A DNA stretch of 64,000 bases from Sphaerochaeta associata (GCF_022869165.1 NZ_CP094929.1:2108001-2172000); one strand, 5' to 3'. Shown: positions 1-9,570, counted from the stretch's first letter. Made by a program: numbers and translations. The notes: generated by a model from the sequence alone, not told the origin.

Positions 1-2085
1 AAGTGAAAGAGAGGTCGCAGAACTGGTGAGCGTAAGTGTCGGAGAGAGGCCTGCCTTGAGAACCTCCACCACCTTTGCCTTGCCGTCGACCAGACCCTCG
101 AAGCGCCAGGATACCTCCTTGCTCCCCCAGTTGCCTACATAGGTAGTGAACAGACGCACTGCATCACTATAGTTCTTGCGGTGTCTTGCGAGAAAGAAAC
201 CCATCTTGAGGGTATCGAAAAGCGTCAGTTTTACGGCCTGCCTGCCCACCTTGCCAAGAAGGCGGGAGAGGCTCTTTCTCTGTCTTGCATTCAGGTAAGA
301 TTCAGCCTTGAGCCGGTCACCGATGAAGTCGCCGATGATGACCGGGGGATGGGCGAGGTGGGGGAATTGCTTATAGTCGGGATAAAAAACTCCAACCACC
401 TCATCATTGAACCATAGCCGCACCGCTTCGCAGTTGGTGGCCACAACAGCCTGATCCAGGCAGGCATTGGGGTGGTCTCCCCCTTCCATGCTGGAAAGCA
501 CACACAGCATGGGTTGCTGCTCCATCTGGCTTATGTAGGCATATGCGGCGGCTTTGGGATTACGAGCCAAATCGATAACCCCATGGTAGCAAATCTGGTC
601 ACCGCTTCCGAAATTCGCATGCGTATAGTAGTCATGCATGCACCAACCGATTGCTCCCGACAGTCCGGTGGTGGCTCTTGCAGCATCGAGAATGTGAAAA
701 TGCCTGAGTGCATGCTCGCTTCTCATCATCGGCGGGTCGAATCGCTTACAGGGGTAGATGTGCCCGCAGTATTCGGTGACCAGATAAGGGAAACCCGAAG
801 CACATATTTTCGTTTTTTTCTCCAATCCCCTGCCCTTGCCCGCATACGAAAAGTCGTTATAGGTGTAGACATCCTCCAGGAATTGACTGTGCTTGATGTT
901 GCGCACACCCCCTGTCTGCCGATGGGGATCGATGTGACGAGCCAGTGCATTCGTGGCTTTGTAGAGTTGCTCGTCATCCGGTGACTCATTGATTCTCACC
1001 CCCCACAGGATGATGCAGGGATGGTTGCAGTCGCGCTCGATCATACAGCGGGTATTCTCAAGGCAGGCCTTTCTCCAGACCTCCCCGCTTCCGATATGCT
1101 GCCAGCCTGGGATCTCCTCGAAGACCAGCAACCCCATTTCATCACACGCATCAAGAAAGCTGGGATCCTGCGGGTAATGGCTGGTTCGTACCAGATTCAC
1201 CCCCAGCTGCTTGAGCAACAGGGCATCATGGCGCTGCAGGCTTGGAGGGGCCGCATACCCAAGATACGGGTAGTCCTGATGGCGGTTCAAACCGACAAGC
1301 GTCAGCTTCCGTCCGTTGAGATAAAACCCGTCGGCTTTGAATTCCGCATGCCTGCTGCCGAAACGAACGACTCTTTCCTCCGCATCTGCAAGCGTCACAC
1401 GAATCGTATATAGATAGGGATCGTCCAAGCTCCACTGCCTGAGCTGCAAGGCATCGAAGACAAGATGAAACAAGCCGTTTTCAACCACGGTCTCAGCGCT
1501 CGCCACCAAGGACTCACCATCCAGCAAGGAGGCTGTCACCCGCAACGAATCACTGTGCACCGCCCTTGCATGAAGTTCTGCACGATCTTTGGTGCTGCTT
1601 GTCACCGAGAGAAAGGTGATGTGCTCCTTCTCTCTGACAATCATCGTTGCCTGGCGGTAGATGCCGCAGAAGGCAAGGTAGTCCACGCTCCCCCCGAATG
1701 GGGGGAATGCGGGGTCTTCGGTCGCATCGACAACTACGGTAAGGTCGAACTCATCCATCGAACCCAGCTCAAGCGTAAAGGGAAGATAGGTGCCGAAGCT
1801 GCTGCCGACCTGCTCTCCGTTGCAGTAAAACCGTGCACTGTTTGCGATGCCGTCGAACCGGATGGAGAGCAATTGATGTGCTTCCTTTTTGACCGAGAAT
1901 CTTCGTTTGTACGTCGATAATTGCTGATATGAGAGTTCTTTACGATACCCGATCTCAAACTGGTGGGGGCTGTGCGGCAGATCCACCCGCTTCCAGGAGG
2001 AACAATCATACTCGATTTGGAGGAACGCATCCTCAAAACCTGGATAAAAACGCCAGCTATCATTGACAGCAATCTCTTGGTACAT
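1..2085 (-). CDS. Glycoside hydrolase family 2 beta-galactosidase-like enzyme (3' end beyond window)
   Basis: Partial: 695 codons from an ATG at 2085 run open to the left edge. The protein has a GH2 jelly-roll N-terminus with no signal peptide, an immunoglobulin-like middle domain and a TIM barrel. The barrel carries RINESPDD, whose Glu367 is the expected acid/base, and LVTEYCGH, whose Glu438 is the expected nucleophile; both are the GH2 retaining-mechanism residues. 'LNGRKLTLVGLNRHQDYP' is the usual GH2 sugar-binding stretch. It probably hydrolyses a beta-galactoside, although beta-glucuronidases share the fold, so the substrate is inferred. A GGGGG-rich Shine-Dalgarno precedes the start. 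It is divergent from the PPi-phosphofructokinase gene and has its own promoter at 2104-2132. Confidence 0.85.
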   Translation of the reverse strand, partial: MYQEIAVNDSWRFYPGFEDAFLQIEYDCSSWKRVDLPHSPHQFEIGYRKELSYQQLSTYKRRFSVKKEAHQLLSIRFDGIANSARFYCNGEQVGSSFGTYLPFTLELGSMDEFDLTVVVDATEDPAFPPFGGSVDYLAFCGIYRQATMIVREKEHITFLSVTSSTKDRAELHARAVHSDSLRVTASLLDGESLVASAETVVENGLFHLVFDALQLRQWSLDDPYLYTIRVTLADAEERVVRFGSRHAEFKADGFYLNGRKLTLVGLNRHQDYPYLGYAAPPSLQRHDALLLKQLGVNLVRTSHYPQDPSFLDACDEMGLLVFEEIPGWQHIGSGEVWRKACLENTRCMIERDCNHPCIILWGVRINESPDDEQLYKATNALARHIDPHRQTGGVRNIKHSQFLEDVYTYNDFSYAGKGRGLEKKTKICASGFPYLVTEYCGHIYPCKRFDPPMMRSEHALRHFHILDAARATTGLSGAIGWCMHDYYTHANFGSGDQICYHGVIDLARNPKAAAYAYISQMEQQPMLCVLSSMEGGDHPNACLDQAVVATNCEAVRLWFNDEVVGVFYPDYKQFPHLAHPPVIIGDFIGDRLKAESYLNARQRKSLSRLLGKVGRQAVKLTLFDTLKMGFFLARHRKNYSDAVRLFTTYVGNWGSKEVSWRFEGLVDGKAKVVEVLKAGLSPTLTLTSSATSLSL

Positions 2086-2103
2086 AGTCCGCCCCCTGTC
2101 TCC

Positions 2104-2132
2104 TGTATACCAGCCTCTTGGCCGCCAAGCAA
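2104..2132 (-). promoter_or_regulatory. Promoter for the GH2 beta-galactosidase-like gene
   Basis: On the minus strand TTGCTT (2127-2132) lies 17 bases before TATACA (2104-2109), which is preceded by TGG as in an extended -10. Predicted transcription starts about 12 bases before the ATG at 2085. Confidence 0.5.
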
Positions 2133-2142
2133 GTGTTTATGC

Positions 2143-2172
2143 TTGAAACACACCGCCGTTTTGTTCTATGGT
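2143..2172 (+). promoter_or_regulatory. Possible promoter for the PPi-phosphofructokinase gene
   Basis: TTGAAA (2143-2148), an 18-base spacer and TATGGT (2167-2172). The match is moderate. It would give a leader of about 30 bases containing the Shine-Dalgarno AGGAG before the ATG at 2209. Confidence 0.35.
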
Positions 2173-2208
2173 TAGCTTGTTCTGATACTTACATTATAGG
2201 AGTTCATT

Positions 2209-3867
2209 ATGGACATTTCCCCTTTGCAGAAGGTTCGCTATGCGTACCAGCCAAAACTGCCCGCAATTCTCAGGAAGGATATCACCAGCATCGAAGCCGT
2301 GTATGGAGAACCAACCGGTGCAGCGACCGATGCTGATGCCGTCAAGGCACTGTTCCCGCATACCTATGGCATGAGCAGAGTCTCCTTTACCGAAGGCGAC
2401 AACAAAGCCGTTACTGCTCAGCGAAATGTCGGCGTCATCCTCAGTGGTGGACAGGCTCCCGGAGGACACAATGTCATCAGCGGCTTGTTCGACGCCCTCA
2501 AGGCTGCAAATCCCGAGAACACCTTGTACGGGTTCAAAGGCGGCCCGTCCGGCATTCTACAGGACTCCTACCAGATCATCACCGACGAATTCCTCGCCCC
2601 GTACCGCAACACCGGTGGATTCGACATCATCGGCAGCGGCCGCACCAAGCTCGAGACACAGGAGCAGTTCGAAGTCTGCGCCCAGGTATGCAAGAAACAC
2701 AACATCAGCGCCTTGGTCATCATCGGCGGTGACGACTCAAACACCAATGCAGCCGTGCTTGCCGAGTATTTCTTGGAGAAGCAGCACGGTATCCAAGTCA
2801 TCGGTTGCCCAAAGACCATCGACGGGGACCTGAAGAATGAATCCATTGAAATATCGTTCGGGTTCGATACCGCCACCAAGACGTACAGCGAGCTGATCGG
2901 CAACATCGAGCGCGATGCAAACAGTGCCAAGAAGTACTGGCACTTCATTAAACTGATGGGTCGCAGTGCAAGTCACATCGCATTGGAGTGCGCTCTTCAG
3001 ACCCAGCCGAATGTATGTCTGGTCAGTGAAGAGGTCGAGGCCAACAAGCAGAGTCTGGTCAGCATTGTTGAGTATATCGCCAAGACGGTGAGCGATCGTG
3101 CACTGGATGGAAACAACTTCGGTGTGGTGCTTATTCCCGAAGGCCTGGTTGAGTTCATCCCGGAGATCAAGGCTTTGATCGACGAGATCAACCACCTCCT
3201 GGCAAAGGAAGAGGTTGCTTTCAACGCCTTGACCGACAGTGCCCAGCGCGTAGCGTTCGTCGGCAGTCGTTTGAGCAAGAGCTCGCAAACCGTGTTCTCC
3301 ATTCTTCCCGATGAAATCCAGAAGCAGCTGTTGATGGACCGCGACCCCCATGGAAACGTCCAGGTATCGCGTATCGAGACCGACAAGCTGCTCTCCACCA
3401 TGGTCGAAACCCGCCTCAAGCAGATGAAGGCTGAAGGAAGCTATACCGGGAAATTCAGCGCGATGACCCACTTCTTCGGCTATGAAGGACGCTGTGCCTT
3501 CCCGACCAACTTTGATGCCGATTACTGCTACAGTCTCGGTTACAATGCCTTCTGCCTCATTGGATCCGGCCTGAGCGGCTACCTGAGTTCAGTCACAAAC
3601 CTTTGCGCACCTGCTGAGCAGTGGAATGCAGGCGGCATCCCCATCACCATGATGATGAACATGGAAGTCCGCCACGGATCGAAGAAGCCCGTCATCAAGA
3701 AGGCGTTGGTTGAACTGGAAGGCAAGCCGTTCGCCTACTTTGCCGAGCATCGCGCTCAGTGGGCACGCAAGACCTGTTTCACCTACCCTGGAGCCGTACA
3801 GTATTTCGGACCTGCCGAGGTGTGTGACCGAACCACCGTCACCTTGGCCCTGGAGCAATCCAAATAG
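2209..3867 (+). CDS. pfp: Pyrophosphate-fructose-6-phosphate 1-phosphotransferase (PPi-PFK, long form)
   Basis: This 552-aa cytoplasmic enzyme interconverts fructose-6-phosphate and fructose-1,6-bisphosphate using pyrophosphate instead of ATP. The phosphate-binding loop [10 protein letters not shown] is near residue 79. [10 protein letters not shown] is near residue 171, with the second Asp typical of PPi enzymes. [10 protein letters not shown] is near residue 200, where Lys replaces the Gly of ATP-dependent enzymes (PGTIDND). Length and motifs match the long PPi-PFK clade found in spirochaetes and plants. The start follows ATAGGAG, and the gene ends just before a hairpin terminator. It appears monocistronic. 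PPi dependence is inferred from the two diagnostic residues. Confidence 0.95.
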   Translation: MDISPLQKVRYAYQPKLPAILRKDITSIEAVYGEPTGAATDADAVKALFPHTYGMSRVSFTEGDNKAVTAQRNVGVILSGGQAPGGHNVISGLFDALKAANPENTLYGFKGGPSGILQDSYQIITDEFLAPYRNTGGFDIIGSGRTKLETQEQFEVCAQVCKKHNISALVIIGGDDSNTNAAVLAEYFLEKQHGIQVIGCPKTIDGDLKNESIEISFGFDTATKTYSELIGNIERDANSAKKYWHFIKLMGRSASHIALECALQTQPNVCLVSEEVEANKQSLVSIVEYIAKTVSDRALDGNNFGVVLIPEGLVEFIPEIKALIDEINHLLAKEEVAFNALTDSAQRVAFVGSRLSKSSQTVFSILPDEIQKQLLMDRDPHGNVQVSRIETDKLLSTMVETRLKQMKAEGSYTGKFSAMTHFFGYEGRCAFPTNFDADYCYSLGYNAFCLIGSGLSGYLSSVTNLCAPAEQWNAGGIPITMMMNMEVRHGSKKPVIKKALVELEGKPFAYFAEHRAQWARKTCFTYPGAVQYFGPAEVCDRTTVTLALEQSK

Positions 3868-3879
3868 GTGACAACCGAC

Positions 3880-3912
3880 ACAAGACCGGGTTCTCAAGCC
3901 CGGTCTTGTATT
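3880..3912 (+). terminator. Intrinsic terminator after the PPi-PFK gene
   Basis: An 11-bp perfect stem, ACAAGACCGGG (3880-3890) paired with CCCGGTCTTGT (3899-3909), with an 8-base loop and a short T-rich tail (ATTT). Confidence 0.7.
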
Positions 3913-3914
3913 TC

Positions 3915-5300
3915 TCACCCGGTGGTACATATCCGCCCCTTGCCTTCCAGCTTGGCCCGATAGAGCCTGCGATCGGCAGTTTCTATCAGTGCATCCACCT
4001 GCTTTCCCTCTTCTGATAGGGCGACGCCCATGCTGATCGCCACTTCGACTTGTATTCCCTCAAGTTCGACACGGGTATGGCGAATGGCTTGGAACAGCCT
4101 TCTGCAGAATTCTGCATTGGTGCAATCGTGAAAGAGGATGATGAATTCATCGCCGCCGAATCGTGCAATGCCATCACTCATGCGGATATGCTTCTTGAGG
4201 CTTTCGACCAACGAAAGCAGGGCCTTATCCCCGTTCAGGTGTCCATAGGTATCGTTGATTTCCTTGAAGTTGTCGATATCGATCAAGGCAACGGCGAAGG
4301 CTTGCTCCTCCTTGCAGGTCTGGTGAAGCAGCTTTTCAAACTCCCTTCGGTTGAGCAGACCGGTAAGGCTGTCGGTGCGTGAACGGGTCTTGATCATCTG
4401 GAACTTGATCTGGTTGAGATACACAAAAACCCCGACACCCAGAGATACAAAACTTCCGACGATTCCATACAATAGAAGCGGGATGGAAAATTCAATCCAT
4501 GACCCTTGCGGGGCGATCTGCATCCGCCATTGAAGCAGGGAGTAGGAGAGATCCATGACTACCGCTTCCGCTTTGGTCGTTGCTGCTTCACCCCAATCGA
4601 AGTGTTGCTCGTCAGATCCGTGGACAAAGGTGAAAAACAATGTATACCCTTCACGCACATCCTCGACTCCCGCCTCCAACAGTATCTGGCGGAAATTGAA
4701 ATGCAGGGTCAACAAACCCCAGACGCCGTTGTTGTCATGCAAGGCGTATCTGCTTACCAGATAGGAAGTGTCATCCCCTGCATCGAGTGGTCCGTCAAGA
4801 GTGACTTGCTGTACCTGCAAAGTATAGCCGATGTGATCCTCATACTGTGCCAGGGTCCTCAAATCGAATCCAACCTCATGCAGGACCTGTTTCGGGTAGG
4901 TATCGACAACCACATTCTCCCTTGCAATTGTTGCAAAGGCAAAGGAAGGGTGGATCTGCTCCAGGTAATCCAGATACGAGGAAACCTCGGCCAGGCTCAC
5001 ATCAAAGCCCGCGGCAAGGCTTTCTTCCAGTCTCTGGCCGAACAAGGCGGTGAACATCTCCTGGTTTCCCATCAGCAAAAAGAGATTTTTCCGTATTCCC
5101 AGCAGTTCGGTCCGCCCTGCCTGCCTTCCCTTTTCCACAAGCCGCTCGCGCCACCCTTGGTAGAGCGTAAAGGTTATCAGCAATAGAACGATGGTAATGA
5201 GAAGGGCTTGCAGAAAAGCCATGAGAATGTGAGACTTTCTTTGCATACCGAGTATCTCATGTTGTGAGACAGGATCGTTCGATTCCGGCTTTCCCCTCAT
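3915..5300 (-). CDS. Membrane-anchored diguanylate cyclase (GGDEF) with extracytoplasmic sensor region
   Basis: A c-di-GMP synthase. From an ATG at 5300 it has 461 aa: a short cytoplasmic start, a membrane helix (about 28-48, LLITIVLLLITFTLY), a roughly 200-residue extracytoplasmic region of unassigned sensor type, a second helix (about 280-302) and a C-terminal GGDEF domain. FGGDEF is intact, so the cyclase is probably active. RMSD, five residues upstream, is the RxxD inhibitory site for product feedback. The start at 5300 lies exactly 6 bases after a TATACT -10 box, implying a leaderless mRNA. An alternative ATG at 5246 (MQRKSH) has only a weak Shine-Dalgarno. The open frame extends to 5378, but that start lies upstream of the promoter. 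The gene is divergent from the beta-mannosidase gene. The ligand is unknown. Confidence 0.85.
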   Translation of the reverse strand: MRGKPESNDPVSQHEILGMQRKSHILMAFLQALLITIVLLLITFTLYQGWRERLVEKGRQAGRTELLGIRKNLFLLMGNQEMFTALFGQRLEESLAAGFDVSLAEVSSYLDYLEQIHPSFAFATIARENVVVDTYPKQVLHEVGFDLRTLAQYEDHIGYTLQVQQVTLDGPLDAGDDTSYLVSRYALHDNNGVWGLLTLHFNFRQILLEAGVEDVREGYTLFFTFVHGSDEQHFDWGEAATTKAEAVVMDLSYSLLQWRMQIAPQGSWIEFSIPLLLYGIVGSFVSLGVGVFVYLNQIKFQMIKTRSRTDSLTGLLNRREFEKLLHQTCKEEQAFAVALIDIDNFKEINDTYGHLNGDKALLSLVESLKKHIRMSDGIARFGGDEFIILFHDCTNAEFCRRLFQAIRHTRVELEGIQVEVAISMGVALSEEGKQVDALIETADRRLYRAKLEGKGRICTTG

Positions 5301-5306
5301 GGCACA

Positions 5307-5335
5307 AGTATAGGTTGCAGTACCGTCGGTCACAA
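5307..5335 (-). promoter_or_regulatory. Promoter for the diguanylate cyclase gene
   Basis: On the minus strand TTGTGA (5330-5335) is followed after 17 bases by TATACT (5307-5312). Six bases then lead to the ATG at 5300, so transcription would start at the A of the start codon. Confidence 0.6.
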
Positions 5336-5363
5336 GCTTTTTCGACGCAGGCTGCTTTCTGTG

Positions 5364-5372
5364 TGGTATACT
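5364..5372 (+). promoter_or_regulatory. Extended -10 promoter for the beta-mannosidase gene
   Basis: TGG followed by TATACT (5367-5372), with no convincing -35. The Shine-Dalgarno GGAGG (5381-5385) precedes the ATG at 5393. This element is divergent from the diguanylate cyclase promoter 30 bases away. Confidence 0.45.
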
Positions 5373-5392
5373 CTGCAATCGGAGGCGCCTTC

Positions 5393-7891
5393 ATGCTTAC
5401 ACTCGATATCAACGGAGTCTGGAATCTCTCTCCTCTTTCGCAAGAGACCATTGCTCCTTTTACCAAATATTTTCACACTCATCCGCACATACCCTGCACC
5501 CTTCCGGGCGATATTCACTCCGCCTTATTGGAAAGCGGTGTCATCAACGATCCCTATGTAGGAACACAGGAACTGCAGATTCAGTGGGTCGGCCGCAGTG
5601 ATTGGGTGCTTGAGAGAACCTTCGAGGTACCGGAGCAGGCACTCTCGGATACGATGGCGGTTCTCACCCTTACCATGGCCGACACCATCATCAGTGTGTG
5701 GGTGAACGACAGGCAGGTCGGGTTTTGCGACAACCAGTTCAGACGATGGCGCTTTGATGTCAGCGAGGCGCTGACAAGCGGACAAAACACCATCAAGCTG
5801 GTCTTCACCAGTGCAGAGTCACATGCCATAGCGCTTGCTGAGAAGCTTCCCTACCCGATTCCTTACTCGGTTTATCCGGTTTCTGCAAAACATCGGAACC
5901 TGGTTCGAAAAACCCAATGCCACAGCGGCTGGGATTGGGGTCCCTGCATATTGAGTTTCGGCATTTACGAACCGATTCAACTCGCGTTCGTCGACGAAGG
6001 TCTTATCGAGAGCGTCACATGCGACACAAAATCTCGTCCTGATGACAGCTGGGACCTTATTGTCGAAGTGGTTTTCAATGCCCGGCGTGTGCAGAACCTT
6101 CAGTGCACTGCAGACTGTGCCGGCGCAACACAGCAGGGAAGTGTAGAAACCAAGGTCGGCCTGAATAAAATCACCTTTCATTTAGTGTGCAACAAGGTGC
6201 ACCGATGGTGGCCCAATGGAGAAGGCAAAGCGGTACTCTATCAGCTGGAGCTGGCCATAGGAGCTCAGAAGGTGACCAAACGCATCGGCTTCAGGACGCT
6301 TGAGGTCAAGACGGAGGAGGATGCCGAGGGTGGAAAAGGCATGGTGTTCTCGGTCAACGGAAGGGATATCTTCGCCAAGGGAGCCAATTGGATCCCCCTT
6401 GATGCGTTCATGGGAAGACTGACCAGAGAACGCTACGAACAACTGCTCCAGTATGTCATGGATGCGAATATGAACATGCTCCGCGTCTGGGGCGGCGGGT
6501 TGTATGAGAAAGAGGATTTCTACGAGCTGTGTGACGAGAAGGGCATCCTGCTGTGGCAGGACTGCATGTTCAGCTGCTCCATGTACCCTTCCGATCGGGC
6601 CTTCCTTGCGAGCGTTGAAGCGGAGCTACGGTATCAGGTGCCTCGTCTGCACGATCACCCCAGCCTTGCCCTGTGGTGCGGAAACAATGAGGATTTGGGA
6701 GCCATCAGCTGGTACGAGGAGTCGGCCAAGAACCGCGACCGCTATGTCATCGATTACGACCGGCTCAACGAAGGAGTCGTCGGCAAGGTCATCAAGGAAC
6801 TCGATCCCGGCCGCACTTGGTGGCCAAGCAGTCCCTCGGCCGGAGAAGGGGATTTCTCGGACAACTGGCACAGCGACAAGCGCGGGGATATGCACTTCTG
6901 GTCGGTCTGGCACGAGGGCAGAAGCTTTGAAGAGTACTACTCGATTAAGCCCCGGTTCGTCAGTGAGTTCGGCTACCAGAGTTTCCCCTCGCTGTCCACC
7001 GTCGCGACCTATGCCCAACCATCGATGTGGAACCTGACCAGCGTCGAGATGGAACACCATCAGAAGAATCCACGGGGAAACTCGATCATCATCGAGAACT
7101 TCAGCCGCTACTACCGTTTCCCCTCCAGCTTCGAGCAGATGCTCTACCTCAGCCAGGTGCAGCAGGCTGTCGCGATGAAGATGGCTATTGAATACTGGAG
7201 AACCACCATGCCCCATTGCATGGGAACGTTGTTCTGGCAACTCAATGACAACTGGCCGGTGGCCTCCTGGTCGTCCATCGACTATACCGGAAAGTGGAAA
7301 CTGCTTCACTATGCAGCAAAGCGCTTCTATGCACCCGCCCTTCCGATCGCCTATCAGAAGGAAGACGGCAAGGTCGAGGTCTACATCGTCAACGATGGGC
7401 CGAAGGCCATAGAGGATGCCAAACTCTCGGTGAAGTTCAGCACCTTTGATGCACAGAAACTCGGCAAGCAGGAGTATCGTCTTACCATCGAAGCAAAGAG
7501 CAGCACCCACATGTGCACCATCGATTTGAAGAAGAAGCCCAAGCTGGACCGAAACAAAACCTTCATCTATCTCAAGCTCAAAAGCGACGACCTGTACATG
7601 GAGAACTGCCTGCTTCTGGACAAGCCGAAAGCCTGCGAGCTTGTCGACCCCCAGCTGCAGATGCAGGTCGAGAAGGCAAGCGGAGGCTTTGCCGTTACAG
7701 TCAGCTGCACCTACCCTGCTTTCGAAGTAGCCCTCGATGCGCAGGACTTGAAGGGTGTGTTCAGCGACAACCTCTTTGCCATCCGGCCTACTGCGCAGAA
7801 GGTGGTCTTCTTCAAGACCCATGAGAAGGTGACACTCAAGCAGTTCAAGGAGAAGTTGAAGGTGTATGATTTGTACGGCAGCAGCAAATAA
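5393..7891 (+). CDS. Beta-mannosidase, glycoside hydrolase family 2
   Basis: This 832-aa exo-hydrolase releases beta-mannose from the non-reducing ends of mannan or N-glycan fragments. No signal peptide is seen, so it should act in the cytoplasm on imported oligosaccharides. It has an N-terminal sandwich domain, then FAKGANWIPLDAF and RVWGGGLYE, then the acid/base Glu in WCGNNED (about residue 431), then the nucleophile Glu in VSEFGYQSF (about residue 524). GNNE, rather than the GNE of beta-galactosidases, marks the mannosidase branch. ATG 5393 is chosen because GGAGG stands 7 bases upstream; an in-frame ATG at 5264 would lie ahead of the promoter. Exact substrate is inferred. Confidence 0.9.
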   Translation: MLTLDINGVWNLSPLSQETIAPFTKYFHTHPHIPCTLPGDIHSALLESGVINDPYVGTQELQIQWVGRSDWVLERTFEVPEQALSDTMAVLTLTMADTIISVWVNDRQVGFCDNQFRRWRFDVSEALTSGQNTIKLVFTSAESHAIALAEKLPYPIPYSVYPVSAKHRNLVRKTQCHSGWDWGPCILSFGIYEPIQLAFVDEGLIESVTCDTKSRPDDSWDLIVEVVFNARRVQNLQCTADCAGATQQGSVETKVGLNKITFHLVCNKVHRWWPNGEGKAVLYQLELAIGAQKVTKRIGFRTLEVKTEEDAEGGKGMVFSVNGRDIFAKGANWIPLDAFMGRLTRERYEQLLQYVMDANMNMLRVWGGGLYEKEDFYELCDEKGILLWQDCMFSCSMYPSDRAFLASVEAELRYQVPRLHDHPSLALWCGNNEDLGAISWYEESAKNRDRYVIDYDRLNEGVVGKVIKELDPGRTWWPSSPSAGEGDFSDNWHSDKRGDMHFWSVWHEGRSFEEYYSIKPRFVSEFGYQSFPSLSTVATYAQPSMWNLTSVEMEHHQKNPRGNSIIIENFSRYYRFPSSFEQMLYLSQVQQAVAMKMAIEYWRTTMPHCMGTLFWQLNDNWPVASWSSIDYTGKWKLLHYAAKRFYAPALPIAYQKEDGKVEVYIVNDGPKAIEDAKLSVKFSTFDAQKLGKQEYRLTIEAKSSTHMCTIDLKKKPKLDRNKTFIYLKLKSDDLYMENCLLLDKPKACELVDPQLQMQVEKASGGFAVTVSCTYPAFEVALDAQDLKGVFSDNLFAIRPTAQKVVFFKTHEKVTLKQFKEKLKVYDLYGSSK

Positions 7892-7895
7892 AAGC

Positions 7896-7931
7896 AAAAC
7901 ACCTGTCGGGCAACTTGCAGGTGTTTGTTTT
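7896..7931 (+). terminator. Intrinsic terminator after the beta-mannosidase gene
   Basis: AAACACCTG (7897-7905) pairs with CAGGTGTTT (7918-7926), followed by GTTTT. The insertion sequence landed a few bases downstream, leaving this terminator intact. Confidence 0.7.
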
Positions 7932-7934
7932 AAC

Positions 7935-7942
7935 ACGTATAA
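7935..7942. repeat. Target-site duplication, left copy
   Basis: ACGTATAA directly abuts the left inverted repeat and is repeated exactly at 9563-9570 after the right inverted repeat. Confidence 0.85.
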
Positions 7943-8031
7943 CTCAAAGTTCGCATACTGCTAGGCCCTAGAATTTTGGATGAAAAGCAAAGGAAAAATT
8001 TGGAGATTAATTAATAATTACATATAATATA

Positions 8032-8060
8032 TAGACATAAGCTCGAATATCTCGTATAAT
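8032..8060 (+). promoter_or_regulatory. Transposase promoter
   Basis: TAGACA (8032-8037), a 17-base spacer and a perfect TATAAT (8055-8060). Transcription would start near 8067, which excludes the in-frame ATG at 8063. Confidence 0.65.
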
Positions 8061-8095
8061 GGATGTACTATAAACCTATACAAGACAAGGAGCTT

Positions 8096-9544
8096 ATGCC
8101 TAACATGTTGAGGGATTTTACCAACAATACCGATGCCATTACAAGTCAAGTCAGTGTTTTTTCCCAGAGATTTAAAGTCGGAGCCATCCTTCGCCATTGT
8201 GGTGCACACAAACAAAAGGGCATAGAAGTCCGGAAGGTCTTCTCCTACCTGTCTACCCTGCTGTTCTGTGGAATATCCATGAACAGGGATCAAAAAACCC
8301 GCAAGTACGGGAACATGGTGAAAAAGGATACATGCCATCGGTTCCTCCAATCCATGAAGATGGACTGGAACCGGTTCCTTTCCCTGCTGGCCAAAGAGAT
8401 CATCGACAAGGATTTCCGCCCGATATGCCGCAACGATTGCAAGGGAGTGCAAAAGCCTTTTTTCCTGGTGGCCGATGACAGCAGCTACTGTCGCAACAGG
8501 TCCAAGAAGGTGGAGCTGAGCGCCAAGAACTGGGACCATGCCCTCAAACGCTACTACAAGGGATTCAGGATGCTTACCCTTGCCTGGACCGATGGCGTAT
8601 CGGTCCTTCCCGTATCTTTTTGCAATATGAGCACATGCGACGATACGAAGGTGCTCAGGGGATCCAAAGGGCTTACCGCCAAAGAAAAGGAAACCTTTGG
8701 CTTCAAGATACGCAAGCTGGCAAAACAGAAGATGAACGACACGCTGCTGGACCTTCTGGATGTCGCTGCAGCGGCGAATCTCCAGGCCCGGTACCTGCTG
8801 TGCGACAAGTGGTTCGCCAACCCCGTCACCATCTTCGCCATCAGAGACAAGGGATACGAGGTGATCTGCATGCTGAAAAACTCCTCCACCTATTATCTCT
8901 ACAAGGGAGAAAGGAGAAAGCTCAGCCAGATTTTCCGCATGTGCGCCAAGGAGGAGAGGCTCCAGCGCAAACTGGACCGAAAGGCCGGAAATGACGACTC
9001 GAAAGGCAGGAAATTCCTGTTCTCCGCTGCCATCTCACTGATCAACAAGGATGAGAAACCCAACCAAGAATCGAAAATCGTGTTCGTCAGGAACAGGAAC
9101 AAGAAGAGTGAATACCTGGCGATTCTCTGCACAGACAACAGCCTGTCAGAGGACCAGATAGTTGAATATTACTGCAGCCGATGGGGGATAGAAACAATGT
9201 TCCATACCTGCAAGTCATTCCTGCGCCTGCAAAAGAGCACCCAATCGCTGGATTATTCAGAAATCCATGCCAGCACCGCCATAGTCATGTTCCAATATGC
9301 GATGCTCTCCTGGCTGAACCGCCAGAACTCTGATGAAATAGGTTTCGGTGAACTGTTCTACCAACTCCTGGAAGAGGTCCAAGATACTGCTCTCTTTCAT
9401 GCCATTGAACTGGTGTTGACATTGTTCGTCGAGACCCTCGCTTCTGAATATGCCATGCCACCGGGAAAGCTCAATGAAGCGATGAACAAATTCCTCAAGC
9501 AACTGCCTGAGAGGCTGAAAACCTGTCTGGATCTAGCTGCTTAG
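8096..9544 (+). CDS. IS4-family DDE transposase
   Basis: A full-length, uninterrupted transposase of 482 aa. The catalytic triad is visible: first Asp in LVADDSSYC, second Asp in LLCDKWFANP, and Glu in YCSRWGIETMFHTCK. That last stretch is the IS4 signature Y-(2)-R-(3)-E-(6)-K. ATG 8096 follows AAGGAG at a short 3-base spacing; ATG 8105 (MLRDF) is the alternative, at 12 bases. The gene fills the element between the inverted repeats. The RNase H-like DDE core is interrupted by the beta-strand insertion usual in this family. Confidence 0.9.
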   Translation: MPNMLRDFTNNTDAITSQVSVFSQRFKVGAILRHCGAHKQKGIEVRKVFSYLSTLLFCGISMNRDQKTRKYGNMVKKDTCHRFLQSMKMDWNRFLSLLAKEIIDKDFRPICRNDCKGVQKPFFLVADDSSYCRNRSKKVELSAKNWDHALKRYYKGFRMLTLAWTDGVSVLPVSFCNMSTCDDTKVLRGSKGLTAKEKETFGFKIRKLAKQKMNDTLLDLLDVAAAANLQARYLLCDKWFANPVTIFAIRDKGYEVICMLKNSSTYYLYKGERRKLSQIFRMCAKEERLQRKLDRKAGNDDSKGRKFLFSAAISLINKDEKPNQESKIVFVRNRNKKSEYLAILCTDNSLSEDQIVEYYCSRWGIETMFHTCKSFLRLQKSTQSLDYSEIHASTAIVMFQYAMLSWLNRQNSDEIGFGELFYQLLEEVQDTALFHAIELVLTLFVETLASEYAMPPGKLNEAMNKFLKQLPERLKTCLDLAA

Positions 9545-9562
9545 GCATGTGCGAACTTTGAG

Positions 9563-9570
9563 ACGTATAA
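9563..9570. repeat. Target-site duplication, right copy
   Basis: ACGTATAA, identical to 7935-7942, immediately follows the right inverted repeat. Confidence 0.85.

Larger units (their letters stand above)
7943..9562 (+). mobile_element. Complete IS4-family insertion sequence, 1620 bp
   Basis: The ends are imperfect inverted repeats: CTCAAAGTTCGCA at 7943-7955 and its exact complement at 9550-9562, with partial matching inward (CTAGG against CCTAA). Identical 8-bp ACGTATAA duplications flank the element. It holds one transposase gene with its own promoter. Intact ends, intact gene and exact target duplications indicate a fairly recent insertion, into the intergenic space between the beta-mannosidase terminator and the terminator of the sugar ABC operon. 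No host gene is broken. Confidence 0.9.

Noticed and set aside
472-1920. Several plus-strand open frames at the left edge
   Set aside because: They oppose the GH2 gene, which is open across the whole interval on the minus strand with both catalytic Glu motifs.
5270-5300. tRNA T-loop-like GTTCGATTC near 5280
   Set aside because: No matching 5-bp stem, anticodon arm or CCA end could be formed around it; no tRNA is present.
6626-7936. 436-codon minus-strand open frame opposite the beta-mannosidase
   Set aside because: Shadow; the GH2 catalytic motifs on the plus strand settle the coding strand.
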